From a virus, in IMG/VR virus record IMGVR_UViG_3300009008_000010, positions 56,241-120,240 of that record: a stretch of DNA of 64,000 nucleotides. The stretch is one strand, 5' to 3'. Below the pieces are notes generated by a model. It had not been told where the DNA came from. It made no database searches and was given only the letters and a program-made list of their open reading frames with translations. Below, piece by piece: positions 18,227 through 27,539 of the stretch. Every line of letters begins with the position of its first letter. The stretch's first letter is position 1. The translations under genes were made by a program, and so were the position numbers.

Positions 18227-18453
18227 TTTCTGAGGAAATAACCTTAGCATTAAGGAAACGATATTCGGAAATTCCACCTTTAATTTTTCAAAGATCGGTG
18301 GATAGGGCTAGAAATGATACTGAACTTTTTGATATATTGGAGGGAATACCAAAGAAGTATCCATTAGTTTGGTGTGATAAGAAACGTTGCTGGACAACAG
18401 CAAAGGACTTGTTAGCGACATGGAGTTTCGATTTCGGGAGGATTAAAAAATGA
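18223..18453 (+). CDS. hypothetical protein
   Basis: 76 residues, 4-base overlap with the upstream gene. Helical, with LVWCDKKRCW possibly metal-binding. No family recognised. Confidence 0.6.
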   Translation: MISEEITLALRKRYSEIPPLIFQRSVDRARNDTELFDILEGIPKKYPLVWCDKKRCWTTAKDLLATWSFDFGRIKK

Positions 18454-19184
18454 ACGCATTAGTTGCAGTCGCATTACTAACAGTAGGACAGTGTGGTAGT
18501 GGTGGGGTTTATTACTCCCAACCTGTTTACACTCAAGCCTACACCTATACCGCGCCAGCCGTGGTATATAGCGAACCCGTTGTTCATTACAAAATCTGTA
18601 ATGAAGGGAAGATTTACTCAAAGTTTTACGTGCCAGTGAAGATGCCTAATGGCAGGACCATTAAAGTTCCTGTGATTAATGGTATGCTTCCCCGCGTAAG
18701 AACTGTATACCAAGGTGGTTATGAGCATAGGATTTGCACATATAATACTGGGGTATATTTTAAAGGTGGTGTTCCTCAATACCATACGGCAACAAGTGCC
18801 ACGCAAACGAATGGCACTAACGGACATTCATTGCCCGCAACGCCTATGAGAGAAACTTCACCAGCAGATGTTATAAGGGATGTGCCTCAAACGCCATCTC
18901 GCACATCATCGAATGGTCGGGCTGTTATAAATCACCCGCCCAAGTTGCAGGAGATGCCACGTAGAGATACAGATCAGTCTTCGGAACTTGATAAAAAGAT
19001 GGTTCCTGTCACTCCTTTAAGAAGCACTCTTGAAGTGAGAGAAGTGCCAGCACCTACACCTAAAAGGGTTATTCCTAAATTGGATGCACCAACAGATAGG
19101 GTAGAGGGCTTTGGAAAAGAACCTTATCAGTTTAAAACCTCAGACGAACCTGACTTTACGAGGGAATTTCCCAAATACGAATAG
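18450..19184 (+). CDS. secreted Tyr/Pro-rich protein
   Basis: 244 residues. Short hydrophobic start, then YYSQPVYTQAYTYTAPAVVY, a Tyr/Pro/Val-rich tract typical of cell-surface proteins of Planctomycetota. The middle is beta-rich (FYVPVKMPNGRTIKVP); the C-terminal half is Pro/Thr/Arg-rich and disordered. Probably exported; role unknown. Confidence 0.55.
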   Translation: MNALVAVALLTVGQCGSGGVYYSQPVYTQAYTYTAPAVVYSEPVVHYKICNEGKIYSKFYVPVKMPNGRTIKVPVINGMLPRVRTVYQGGYEHRICTYNTGVYFKGGVPQYHTATSATQTNGTNGHSLPATPMRETSPADVIRDVPQTPSRTSSNGRAVINHPPKLQEMPRRDTDQSSELDKKMVPVTPLRSTLEVREVPAPTPKRVIPKLDAPTDRVEGFGKEPYQFKTSDEPDFTREFPKYE

Positions 19185-19202
19185 AAAACAAATGAATAGC
19201 GT

Positions 19203-19281
19203 AAGCAGTCCCGAAGGCACTCCACAAGTGGGAGATTAAGTTCATCCACGGTTGGAGAGTCTCGCAGGCTGCTTTTTTAAT
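19203..19281 (+). terminator. long stem-loop terminator
   Basis: AAGCAG at 19203-19208 pairs with CTGCTT at 19269-19274, followed by a T run. The loop of about 60 bases has internal pairing (CTCC with GGAG) and may be a small structured RNA. Ends the 16.6-19.2 kb group. Confidence 0.5.
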
Positions 19282-19298
19282 TTACAAGGGCGAAAGAA

Positions 19299-20417
19299 AT
19301 GAAAGGACGAAAGCGAGTTTTACTAACTGGCTCTGGTGGTTTTATCGGAGCGCACTGTGTTGAATACTTCCTAGACAACACTAAATGGGATCTAATTTGC
19401 CTGGATTCTTTCCGACATAAAGGCACCCACCGTAGAACCCAAGATGTTGTCGGTGAGGAAAAATTAAAAGAGGCGATGGCTAGTGGTCGCCTTCTGATGT
19501 TAAAACATGATCTGTCCGTTCCCATTGATCCTCAACTAGAGAATTTGATAATGGACAGACAAATTGACGACCGTGGAAACATTGTCGAATCAAAATTGGA
19601 TTACATCATCAATATGGCAAGCGAGAGTGCAGTTGAGCGCTCGGTTGATGATCCAACTCCATGTCTAAGAAACAATTACGAGCTTGTCATAAACATGCTG
19701 GAATTTGCCCGTCGTGTGAAGCCCAGCATTTTTTATCAGGTTAGCACCGATGAAGTATATGGAGAGGCACAGCCTGATCAAGCCCATACCGAATGGGACG
19801 TGATTATGCCTTCTAATCCGTATGCCGCCAGTAAGGCCGCACAAGAAGCTGTGGCTATTTCTTACTGGAGAAGTTATGATGTTCCTGTAGTCCTTACTAA
19901 TACCATGAACAATTTTGGGGAAGGACAAGATCCAGAAAAATTTATTCCCAAGATTGTAAAGATGGTAGCGTCGGGTAAAGAGATGCCTGTTTATGCTGAT
20001 ATGGCCGAAGCAGATCGCGCTGACTTTATCAGCAACCACCAAGAAGGCGACGAGTTTTGGAATATTGGTGCAAGGTATTATTTACATGCCAAAAACCATG
20101 CAGACGTATTCGTGTTCTTATCTCAGTTTGAACCTGCGATGTATCGAGATGGTGCTTTGCGTCCCGATAGATATAATGTGTGTGGCGACGTTGAATTCAA
20201 CAACTTAGAAATGGCTCAGATGATCGCCAAATTTGTTGGTAAAGAGCTTAAATATAAATTAGTTCCTTCTGAATCAGCCCGGAAAGGTTATGATCGCCGT
20301 TATGCCTTAGATGGCACCTGTTTGAGGAAGATGGGGTGGAAGATGCCTCTCACTTTCGAGGAGAGCATCGAGCAAGTTGTGCGGTGGACTTTGAATAATC
20401 CACATTGGGCTGTTTAA
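19299..20417 (+). CDS. NAD-dependent epimerase/dehydratase (nucleotide-sugar)
   Basis: 372 residues. An extended short-chain dehydrogenase: GSGGFIGAH binds NAD, SESAVERSVDDP and QVSTDEVYGE match dTDP-glucose dehydratase-like enzymes, and NPYAASKAAQEA contains the YxxxK catalytic pair. The segment 230-265 (DRADFISNHQEGDEFWNIG) looks like an insert. Supplies a modified sugar, perhaps for the glycosyltransferases. Confidence 0.85.
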   Translation: MKGRKRVLLTGSGGFIGAHCVEYFLDNTKWDLICLDSFRHKGTHRRTQDVVGEEKLKEAMASGRLLMLKHDLSVPIDPQLENLIMDRQIDDRGNIVESKLDYIINMASESAVERSVDDPTPCLRNNYELVINMLEFARRVKPSIFYQVSTDEVYGEAQPDQAHTEWDVIMPSNPYAASKAAQEAVAISYWRSYDVPVVLTNTMNNFGEGQDPEKFIPKIVKMVASGKEMPVYADMAEADRADFISNHQEGDEFWNIGARYYLHAKNHADVFVFLSQFEPAMYRDGALRPDRYNVCGDVEFNNLEMAQMIAKFVGKELKYKLVPSESARKGYDRRYALDGTCLRKMGWKMPLTFEESIEQVVRWTLNNPHWAV

Positions 20418-20421
20418 CATA

Positions 20422-20457
20422 GAGCCTTGGGGAGCTTCCCCAAGGCTCACTTTTTTT
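20422..20457 (+). terminator. Rho-independent terminator
   Basis: Near-perfect hairpin GAGCCTTGGGGA / TCCCCAAGGCTC followed by AC and seven Ts; directly after the epimerase gene. Confidence 0.9.
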
Positions 20458-20483
20458 CACTTCTCCGATTTCTATGCTATAAT
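20456..20483 (+). promoter_or_regulatory. extended -10 promoter for a leaderless gene
   Basis: TTCACT (20456-20461), 16-base spacer, TGC and TATAAT (20478-20483). Transcription would begin about at 20490, next to the ATG at 20491. Confidence 0.6.
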
Positions 20484-20490
20484 AGTTGTC

Positions 20491-20808
20491 ATGGGAAAAA
20501 ATTGGAGGTTCAAACCAGAAGGGGATGAAATGAAGGAATTCGCCCGTCAGTTCATGTTTGGGGAGTGTTGGTGCTTGACTGCGCCTGCATCCGTGATCAG
20601 CGTGTTGGCGACGTGTTATTGGTTTGGCGCGTATAGTTTGTTGGTTGGGTTTGGGGTGATGGTAATTCTCAGAACGATTATGGCCTTCGCATATTTGGAT
20701 GAACCCAAATCAGAGGAAAAAGAAAAAACCATTTCCTCAGTAAGTTTTGTTGTTACTCAGCGTGGTGCTGAGTCAAGTGTTGGAAAAGTAGGAGTAGGAA
20801 GTAAGTGA
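20491..20808 (+). CDS. membrane protein, possibly leaderless
   Basis: 105 residues with two hydrophobic helices (about 32-50 and 52-70, SLLVGFGVMVILRTIMAFAY). No ribosome-binding site precedes the ATG, and the -10 box sits only 7 bases upstream. Function unknown. Confidence 0.65.
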   Translation: MGKNWRFKPEGDEMKEFARQFMFGECWCLTAPASVISVLATCYWFGAYSLLVGFGVMVILRTIMAFAYLDEPKSEEKEKTISSVSFVVTQRGAESSVGKVGVGSK

Positions 20809-21527
20809 TTTATTTTACATCGGATTGGCATTGGGACCACAACAGGATTATGACGTATTGCCGTCGCCTCGATTTTATGTCGAGTAGCGAACGCGCTCGA
20901 TTTCTGGAAACCGAGGCGCAATATAATGAGGCGGTTGCACGGGGCGACGACGACGCCTATGACATAATGAAGAGTCTCCCTCGCTACAGCCGTGAATCGG
21001 TCAACCGCATGAATGATTGCATTATTGACAATTGCAATTCGGTTGCGCGTGAGGGGGATACGATTGTTTTTCAGGGCGATATTATTTTTGGCGAATATGC
21101 CCGCCTAAGAGAACTTCGTCGCCGGATTGTTTGTCGTGATCTAAGAATGATTTGGGGCAACCACGATAAGAGACTCAGGAAATTGTGGGAGGCGGATAAA
21201 ACCGTTTTTTACGATCTCTTTTCATCGTGCAAAGACGTAGATACTATTAGATATAACAATCAAAAAATATGGGTAAGTCATTATGCCCATGCGGTTTGGG
21301 ATCAATCCCATCGCGGTGTGTGGCATTGTTATGGGCATTCGCACGCTAATTTTGAACATTGGCGCGAAGAACATATGCCGCACGCCAAAATGATTGATGT
21401 GGGTATTGATTACCGAGCTAGGCTGGGACATGGTTACTCACTATGGAGCGTTGATGATTTGAGGGAGCGTTTTGAGAATCTGGATGGCCAGTCCGTAGAT
21501 CATCATCGACCGGGGGATGGAAAATAA
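20805..21527 (+). CDS. metallophosphoesterase
   Basis: 240 residues; GTG start overlapping the previous stop. All five calcineurin-type blocks are visible: SDWHWDHN, VFQGDIIFG, IWGNHDKR, VSHYAHAVW and YGHSHANF. Acts on a phosphoester, possibly a nucleotide or nucleic-acid end; substrate unknown. Extra helices at residues 25-70 are an insert. Confidence 0.88.
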   Translation: MIYFTSDWHWDHNRIMTYCRRLDFMSSSERARFLETEAQYNEAVARGDDDAYDIMKSLPRYSRESVNRMNDCIIDNCNSVAREGDTIVFQGDIIFGEYARLRELRRRIVCRDLRMIWGNHDKRLRKLWEADKTVFYDLFSSCKDVDTIRYNNQKIWVSHYAHAVWDQSHRGVWHCYGHSHANFEHWREEHMPHAKMIDVGIDYRARLGHGYSLWSVDDLRERFENLDGQSVDHHRPGDGK

Positions 21528-21705
21528 ACCTTTTTACGCTGTTTTTAAAAACAGGCAATTGATAGAATTAACCACAAGTGCGGAAAAAGCAGTCAGAAAA
21601 TATGTGTCAGATGCATCACCTTCTTCGGGCATTTTTCGAGTGATGACAATTGACGATCTGGCTGCGATTTTCGCCAAAAGTTACAAGAAGGAACAGGATG
21701 GCTAA
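21517..21705 (+). CDS. hypothetical protein
   Basis: 62 residues, overlapping both neighbours. Alpha/beta pattern [19 protein letters not shown]. Upstream partner of IF-1, which begins 8 bases before its stop. Confidence 0.55.
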   Translation: MENKPFYAVFKNRQLIELTTSAEKAVRKYVSDASPSSGIFRVMTIDDLAAIFAKSYKKEQDG

Positions 21706-21931
21706 GGAAGAAGCGTTGACGGTTCAAGGTGTGGTAACACAGGCTTTGCCTAATACCACGTTCAGGGTAGAGATTGATATGCCGGATAGTGACAATATGC
21801 CCACAATTCTTGCGCATTTGTGTGGAAAAATGCGCAAGAATTATATTAAAATTGTTCCTGGGGACAAGGTTAAGGTAGAACTATCCCCTTATGACCTAAC
21901 CAAAGGGCGTATCGTTTTCCGAGAGAGATAA
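21698..21931 (+). CDS. infA: translation initiation factor IF-1
   Basis: 77 residues, the family's usual size. The OB fold is unmistakable: [20 protein letters not shown], then [17 protein letters not shown], then [20 protein letters not shown]-1 fills the 30S A site and works with IF-3 and IF-2. A short insert (DSDNMPT) lengthens the loop before the AHL segment. An IF-1 gene in a phage is very unusual; together with IF-3 it implies takeover of initiation. Confidence 0.95.
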   Translation: MAKEEALTVQGVVTQALPNTTFRVEIDMPDSDNMPTILAHLCGKMRKNYIKIVPGDKVKVELSPYDLTKGRIVFRER

Positions 21932-21969
21932 GGCGATTTTTTGAGCCGGTTCCTTCACAATGCTATCAA

Positions 21970-22545
21970 ATGAGCTACAATGAGCTTATGATTGCTTGTT
22001 CTCGTCACAAAATGTTCGAGGAAAACATCAGTCTGGTGACAAGTTATGTTTTGAAACATCACCCCCCAGATGGTGGATTTCCTGTAGAGGATACCGAAGA
22101 GTATTCATGGGGGAGTTTTGGCCTCTGGAAAGCCTGTTTAACCTTTGAGGTTGATCAGGGTAACAAGTTCTCTACCTACGCCTATTACTGCATACGAAAT
22201 GCCATTATCAACGGGTTTCGGCAAAATTCTCGACTAGCTCCCACGATTGATCCGCTTGAAATTGATGGAAAAAATTGTAGTTCGGATGATGTTCACAATC
22301 CATTTCAAATGGTGGAACTTATCTTGAAAGAGGGCAACGACGAGAAGCCCAGAGATAAGGTGGACAGACAGATGTTGGTAATGTACTACCTAGACGACAT
22401 GACTTTGGAAGAGGTAGGAAAACGATTCCAGGTTACGAAGAATCGGGTTCGTCAACGGATAGGTAGAGCCATTAAAGTTATTCGCCAGAGGTATCGGTCT
22501 TTATTTGAGAGTGATCAAAATGCCCAAGAATCTTTCGGAATTTGA
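21970..22545 (+). CDS. sigma-70 family-like RNA polymerase sigma factor
   Basis: 191 residues. A region-2-like helix set (GSFGLWKACLTFEVDQGNKF followed by STYAYYCIRNAIINGFRQ) and a C-terminal region-4 HTH (DDMTLEEVGKRFQVTKNRVR). Probably redirects host polymerase to phage promoters. It precedes and overlaps the ubiquitin-like cassette by 26 bases and may control it. Confidence 0.85.
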   Translation: MSYNELMIACSRHKMFEENISLVTSYVLKHHPPDGGFPVEDTEEYSWGSFGLWKACLTFEVDQGNKFSTYAYYCIRNAIINGFRQNSRLAPTIDPLEIDGKNCSSDDVHNPFQMVELILKEGNDEKPRDKVDRQMLVMYYLDDMTLEEVGKRFQVTKNRVRQRIGRAIKVIRQRYRSLFESDQNAQESFGI

Positions 22546-23683
22546 ATACAAAGTTGTCGATGGGGCAGTTACGGAATGCCTGTCTTCAAAAAAGTTCCAA
22601 GAGGCTATCCAAGCCGCCATTCAAGCCTCCGTTTCAGGGGCGTCTCAGAAGGTCCAGGGTGACATTCAAAGAATCGCAGAGGAATGCTGCAATGGTTTTC
22701 GGACTGATCTGAAAAAAAGCATTGCAGCTTTTTGTGATGATTGGATGTCGAAAACAGGCAACTTTGAAGTTGTTCCAAGGAACACCCGTCTTTTGAAGTC
22801 AGTGGGCAACTATCGCATTTGCGTTGTGGAACAAGAGCCGTGCGTCCGAACACTCTCTTGGAGTCATGGTCGTGATGGTGGTGGTGATGGCACCTACCGT
22901 TTGGCTTTGCCTTACGTTGTTTTCATCGTGTATGTTGATGCTCGCGGCACGTTGGGCGGCATTCATGTAGCCTTTGCTGATCAACCCCTTACATCGCTCA
23001 AAAGCAACATTTATGGTGCGGCTTTGCCCAACTTGAATGAGGATTTAAGCGTTTGCACGGGTGACATGATTCAAAAACGTCACAATAAAGTATCAAGCGG
23101 TCGCCAAGGAAATAGAGGCGCAGCCAATGCTGAATGGACGCTTTGTGAAGTTGTTGAAGAGGTGATTGCCGGTTTCTGGGGCAGCACATTCAACAATGAT
23201 CTGAACACCAACTTTCAAAAGATGAATGGCGATCCAAGACTTGCTTCGCCCCAAGCATGGGAGGAAGCATCAGCGCAAGACCCCTTGTTTGTCTTGGGTG
23301 TCAAGTGGAAGGGTCGTCGTCGTCTTGAACAACTGCTAAATAAAATCACGAATGACGAAGTGCGAATGCAGTTCGCTCCGATTATTGATGGTGCGGTCGT
23401 GAATGCCAGCACTAGGTTGAACCAATATCTCTTGGATTTTGCGACCCAAGGGATTGCGGTCAGTGGAAACCGTCGTGCAGTTGGTCAATTTAGAAGTCGC
23501 CTTTATGATTTCATGTATCAGGCTGCTCAAAGTGTCTGTGAGGATGTTAAAAGGCAATACCAGAAAGACTACGATACCAAGTTGGCCCGCGAATTGGAGA
23601 AGAAATCCCGTTCAAAGACTCCGCAAAAGCGGACATACACTGATGATTATTTGTATAGAGCGCCTGAGGAGGCAACGTGGTAA
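22520..23683 (+). CDS. E2-like protein of a ubiquitin-like system, paralogue 1
   Basis: 387 residues. Residues 100-185 share with the next gene: VVEQEPC (102-108), PYVVFIVYVD (131-140), a hydrophobic strand, QPLTSL, LPN (169-171) and Cys179 in VCTG. This order resembles the bacterial E2-type/PRTRC-B family, where a strand pair is followed by a short loop and a Cys. The N-terminal 90 residues are helical; the C-terminal 150 differ from paralogue 2. Catalysis through Cys179 is inferred. Confidence 0.6.
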   Translation: MPKNLSEFEYKVVDGAVTECLSSKKFQEAIQAAIQASVSGASQKVQGDIQRIAEECCNGFRTDLKKSIAAFCDDWMSKTGNFEVVPRNTRLLKSVGNYRICVVEQEPCVRTLSWSHGRDGGGDGTYRLALPYVVFIVYVDARGTLGGIHVAFADQPLTSLKSNIYGAALPNLNEDLSVCTGDMIQKRHNKVSSGRQGNRGAANAEWTLCEVVEEVIAGFWGSTFNNDLNTNFQKMNGDPRLASPQAWEEASAQDPLFVLGVKWKGRRRLEQLLNKITNDEVRMQFAPIIDGAVVNASTRLNQYLLDFATQGIAVSGNRRAVGQFRSRLYDFMYQAAQSVCEDVKRQYQKDYDTKLARELEKKSRSKTPQKRTYTDDYLYRAPEEATW

Positions 23684-24744
23684 GTCTAACGGATTTAATT
23701 GACGTAGACGAACTTGCGGAACAAATTACAAAACAAGCAATCAGTCGAGCCAAAGAATTGGTTGCTAATAAAGTGGTGGCGCGTTCAGGAGACGATGTTT
23801 CTAGATCGCTTCTGAACGTAGCCAACGCTTTGGAAAAAAGTGTTGCCGGTAAGTTCGAGGTTTGGGCTGATCAGGATGGCAAATTCGTTGCTCCTACTGG
23901 GACAAGATTTGTTCATCACACCAAAAATGTAACGATTTTTGTTGTCGAACAAAAGCCGTGTTATCGTACAATTAATGTTTCTCCTGCTGCAATTGCTGAG
24001 TTTAGCAGGAAGCACGGGAATCAATCAAGAAAAAGAGGAATTGCTAAAACACTTCACCTTCCTTTCCCTTATGTGATTTATGTTCCGGTTTTTTGTCGCG
24101 GACAGTTTCAAGGGATGGGGGTTTACTACAGCAATAAGCCCGTTTCTTCTTTGACTCAGGCTTTGCATTATAATAATTTGCCCAACTTTGTAGGTGGCGG
24201 CAAGTCTTATTGTAGCGGCAATGCAGAGCGTGATATTGGGATGAATTTGGGTCAGAGGGTTGAGTCTACAATCAGGGGTTTTTGGAACAGTAATTTTAAT
24301 AATGATGCTTCAGGCAATTGGGCAGGAAAAAGACAACCTTTTAAATCGTTGACAAAGTGGGCGAACTTATCGCTTCTTGAGATCACAAAAGTTAAATGGT
24401 GTCCTGCGACTTCGGTAGAAAAAATCATCAAAGATTGGCAGAAACAGAGTGGTAAAAGGCCCAATAAAAGTTTGGTAAAGGCTGTTTGTCAAGATACTGC
24501 GCCAGACATAGAACGGGCTATCCTATCTTCCTTGAAGAGGGTTAGAATAGGCAAAAGGGATGAAACCGCGTTGCGGGGCGAGATCGGATCACTCATTGAG
24601 CAAAAATTGGAGTCCGTCAACGTAACGACAACGAAAAAAGTTGCCGCAAAAAAAACCACAAAAAAAAGAGTGGTGAAGAAGAAGAAAGTCCCGAAAAAAG
24701 CGGTGAAAAAGAAGAGTGTACGCCGACGTAAAATTGGGGATTAG
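23677..24744 (+). CDS. E2-like protein of a ubiquitin-like system, paralogue 2
   Basis: 355 residues; GTG start overlapping paralogue 1. Same core: VVEQKPC (89-95), PYVIYVPVF (131-139), KPVSSL, LPN (168-170), Cys179 in YCSG, then RGFWNSNFNND as in paralogue 1 (AGFWGSTFNND). The last 40 residues are Lys/Arg-rich (KKTTKKRVVKKKKVPKKAV), suggesting nucleic-acid or capsid binding. A functional pair with paralogue 1 is likely. Confidence 0.6.
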   Translation: MVSLTDLIDVDELAEQITKQAISRAKELVANKVVARSGDDVSRSLLNVANALEKSVAGKFEVWADQDGKFVAPTGTRFVHHTKNVTIFVVEQKPCYRTINVSPAAIAEFSRKHGNQSRKRGIAKTLHLPFPYVIYVPVFCRGQFQGMGVYYSNKPVSSLTQALHYNNLPNFVGGGKSYCSGNAERDIGMNLGQRVESTIRGFWNSNFNNDASGNWAGKRQPFKSLTKWANLSLLEITKVKWCPATSVEKIIKDWQKQSGKRPNKSLVKAVCQDTAPDIERAILSSLKRVRIGKRDETALRGEIGSLIEQKLESVNVTTTKKVAAKKTTKKRVVKKKKVPKKAVKKKSVRRRKIGD

Positions 24745-24772
24745 CTTCACAATCGGGTTTTTTGTGTTAAAA
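24744..24772 (+). promoter_or_regulatory. promoter of the JAMM/E1/Ubl operon
   Basis: GCTTCACA at 24744-24751 and TTTGTGTTAAAAAGG at 24761-24775 match a second site at 34253-34284 almost base for base. It starts a transcript about 45 bases before the JAMM gene. Confidence 0.5.
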
Positions 24773-24825
24773 AGGTATTACGAAGTCTGCAATCGAAATT
24801 CATTTTGGAAATGAGAGGGTAATCC

Positions 24826-26313
24826 ATGTCCAAGTCGCTTCCTCCGCTACCGCCGCTTACGTCACTTGCGTCTTTGACTCCTGTGTTTCTGGCCAAAAAG
24901 GGTGTGCAACTCCCCCAAAAGGGAACGTTCTTCCTGATTGCGGCTAATGGCGCATTTGTTCGCAAGGACACTGGTATTTTCGAGGGGCTGGTATCTGTGC
25001 CCTTCAAGGATGTTCCGGGTATCAACTCGATAGGCTACTGCCTACCCACAGAGCAAGGCCCGGTCTTCTTCAATTCTACCAGTGTCAAGCAGAAGACCTA
25101 CAGTGGTGGTTGGTTTGGCAAGGATGACGATGACGATGCATCCCTTACCAACGTCAAGATGGTCAACCCTCTGACTGGCAAGGCTGTTTCTGAGGAAGAT
25201 GATGACGAAGCCAACAAGCTGTTGAGCGCTCGTCCCTACATCAACATGAATCTGCCGAAGATTCCGCCTGAGATTATCTATCGGGCGTTGCTGTTCTTCC
25301 GCAAGGTTTACCGCAAGCACAGATCAGAATCGGCTGTCATTCTGTGCTTCAATGTGGAAACGAACGAATATTCCCTGTATTGCCCGAAACAGGACGTGAG
25401 TGGTGCGCATGTCGATTATGACCGTCGCTACTACAAGCGAACCAAGAGGGGTGAAGTTCACTTTCCCCCGGATCACGAAACCCCGGATCAGAACTACGGC
25501 AAGGTTGACCCGGTGATGTGTGAAATGGTGAAGAATGGTTTCCAAATGGTGGGTTCCATTCACAGTCACGCCAACTTTAGTGCGTTCCACAGTGGAACCG
25601 ATACCCACGATGAGGCCAGCATGAATGGCGTGCATATCACGCTGGGTCATGTTGCCGATGGTGAGTTTTCGTGGGCATCATCCTTGGCGTTGAACGACCA
25701 CCGAGAACAGGTCGAAGCTGAAAATGTTGCCGTGGGCGTTGTGCGGGTTGGTGATCAGAAAGCCGCCAATAGCAAGTGGATTTCCACTGGTTCGCAGAAC
25801 TATTACAACATCGAGTTGGAAGATTTGTCGGCAATTCACGATGAATACGACAAGTTTATTGACGACAACTGGATGGATAAGGTGGAACACGGTTTTTTCG
25901 GTGGGAAGGGGAATCGGGTTGCGGGTGCATCCTATGGGGGTTCCTCTTACTCGCGTTCGGGTGGATATTCCTCATCGCCCTATGCGGCGGGCTGGGAGTA
26001 TGAGGAAGATGACGATGGCCTAGAGGGTGGCACTTCCTATGTCATGGTAAATGGCCAATGGGTGCCCGCCAAGGAAGCCGAAGAAATCGAGAAGCAGGCT
26101 GCTTTCGATGCCGATGCTGATGCTGGCACCGATGGTGACGCTGACGACGATAAGCCTGATAATGTCGATGATGCCCTCACCGAAGTTAGCGAAGCTGCTG
26201 ACGACGATACCGACAGTTGGGCAGAATACGAAAAAGAACAGGGCGAGACTGCTGAGGCTACTGAGAGTCCCGCTACTGGCGATGAAGGCGATGATTTGAC
26301 AATCATTGACTAA
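24826..26313 (+). CDS. JAMM/MPN deubiquitinase-like metalloprotease (PRTRC-A-like)
   Basis: 495 residues. N-terminal domain (1-140), then a JAB/MPN domain. The zinc motif is exact: His246, His248, Ser256, Asp259 in HSHANFSAFHSGTD (HxH-x7-S-x2-D), with Glu168 a likely catalytic acid. Cleaves a ubiquitin-like protein from targets or trims its precursor. The C-terminal 110 residues are acidic and disordered. Lies directly before the E1 and Ubl genes. Confidence 0.85.
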   Translation: MSKSLPPLPPLTSLASLTPVFLAKKGVQLPQKGTFFLIAANGAFVRKDTGIFEGLVSVPFKDVPGINSIGYCLPTEQGPVFFNSTSVKQKTYSGGWFGKDDDDDASLTNVKMVNPLTGKAVSEEDDDEANKLLSARPYINMNLPKIPPEIIYRALLFFRKVYRKHRSESAVILCFNVETNEYSLYCPKQDVSGAHVDYDRRYYKRTKRGEVHFPPDHETPDQNYGKVDPVMCEMVKNGFQMVGSIHSHANFSAFHSGTDTHDEASMNGVHITLGHVADGEFSWASSLALNDHREQVEAENVAVGVVRVGDQKAANSKWISTGSQNYYNIELEDLSAIHDEYDKFIDDNWMDKVEHGFFGGKGNRVAGASYGGSSYSRSGGYSSSPYAAGWEYEEDDDGLEGGTSYVMVNGQWVPAKEAEEIEKQAAFDADADAGTDGDADDDKPDNVDDALTEVSEAADDDTDSWAEYEKEQGETAEATESPATGDEGDDLTIID

Positions 26314-26375
26314 AAATTGGAGACGTGAGAGGAAAGCCTATTAGTCAATGAAACTTGAAGCGTGGAGAAAGTCGC

Positions 26376-27149
26376 ATGAAAGTCAAGGTTATTGGTTGTG
26401 GGGGGATCGGCGTCCATTTGTTGGACCCTTTGTGCCGGTTCCTCAATTATCACAAGGATTTCAGTGAAAGTGGCGATTGTGAAGTCACTTTGATTGATGG
26501 TGATAAATACGAAGAACACAACAGGGAACGTCAATCGTTTGAGTCTTTCGGAAACAAGGCTGAAGAAACTGCCAATCGGTTGAAAGAAGAATTCCCGAAC
26601 ATTTTTTTCCGGGTTGTGACTGATTATCTTGGAGAGGATAATATCGTCTTGCATTTGCGAGAGAGCGACGTGATCTTCTCCTGTGTGGATAATCATTCCG
26701 CACGCAAGTTGTTTTCTGATCACTGCGAAGATTTGGATGACGTTTTGCTGATTTCAGGTGGTAACGACTACCATGATGGTAATGTTCAAATCTTCCATCG
26801 GAAGGAAGGACAAAATTGGAGTTTGCCGCTTACTGGTCGGCACACTGATGCGATCACAGGCGACGAAGCGTTTTATCACCCTGAAATCGAAGAGCCGGAA
26901 GACGAAAATCCGGCTGATGCAGAGGAAAGGGAAGCTGGTTGCGATGTAGAACAAGAGCATGAACCGCAGTTGGTATTTGCAAATAATTCCGCCGCGTGTC
27001 ACATGATGAACATGTTCTACCGTTACCTGGAAATCGGTAGTTTCGATTTCGATGAGTTGTATTTTGACTGCCGTAGTGGCAAAGTCAGAGTTGTGAATCG
27101 TATGGGTTCCGAAAGACCTAGTTCCTTAACCAAGTTGGAGGTTGCATAG
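26376..27149 (+). CDS. E1/ThiF-like adenylyltransferase
   Basis: 257 residues. The ATP-binding loop GCGGIG (7-12), DGDKYEEHN and RERQ (acidic, Asn and Arg residues that contact ATP and the Ubl tail), and SCVDNHSARK are the E1/ThiF/MoeB signature. It would adenylate the C-terminal Gly of the neighbouring Ubl. No CxxC zinc pairs are seen; Cys residues in EAGCDVEQ and SAACHMM are candidates for thioester formation. Confidence 0.85.
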   Translation: MKVKVIGCGGIGVHLLDPLCRFLNYHKDFSESGDCEVTLIDGDKYEEHNRERQSFESFGNKAEETANRLKEEFPNIFFRVVTDYLGEDNIVLHLRESDVIFSCVDNHSARKLFSDHCEDLDDVLLISGGNDYHDGNVQIFHRKEGQNWSLPLTGRHTDAITGDEAFYHPEIEEPEDENPADAEEREAGCDVEQEHEPQLVFANNSAACHMMNMFYRYLEIGSFDFDELYFDCRSGKVRVVNRMGSERPSSLTKLEVA

Positions 27150-27150
27150 C

Positions 27151-27480
27151 ATGACGCAACGACAAACGACCAGTAACAGTGACGCCAAGGCCAGTGCCGC
27201 TAACGCCAGTGGAGGCGTGACAGGGCAGGCCGACACCAGTGCCGCTCAGGACAAAGTAAACGAGGCTCTAGGGAGCGTCGAGGTCATGTATGGTGCGGAG
27301 TCGCAGGAACTTGCGATTGCCGGTCATACGGTGTCCGACGTGCGTTCTCACCTGAAGCACGTTTTGAATATTCCCGCCGACGCCCAGGCCCGTGTCAACG
27401 GCGAACTGAAGGACGGCGACTACGTTCTTCTGGAAAACGACACCCTGGAATTCGTGAAGGTGGCTGGCCAAAAGGGGTAA
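27151..27480 (+). CDS. ubiquitin-like protein ending in Gly (PRTRC-C/ThiS/MoaD-like)
   Basis: 109 residues from ATG 27151. Disordered Ser/Ala N-terminus (1-35), then a beta-grasp domain: SVEVMYGAESQEL, VSDVRSHLKHVLNI, ARVNGELKDGDYVLLENDTL, EFVKVAGQKG. The chain ends in Gly109, so no trimming is needed before activation by the adjacent E1. Likely the modifier of the system. Confidence 0.8.
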   Translation: MTQRQTTSNSDAKASAANASGGVTGQADTSAAQDKVNEALGSVEVMYGAESQELAIAGHTVSDVRSHLKHVLNIPADAQARVNGELKDGDYVLLENDTLEFVKVAGQKG

Positions 27481-27539
27481 ACGGCCAGACAGAGTTTCCA
27501 AGGGTAAGGAACCCGATTGCCCTCTGGCTGTAAATACTC

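Noticed and set aside
25042-26306. Long minus-strand frames opposite the JAMM gene
   Set aside because: Shadows of biased codons; no start context or domain.
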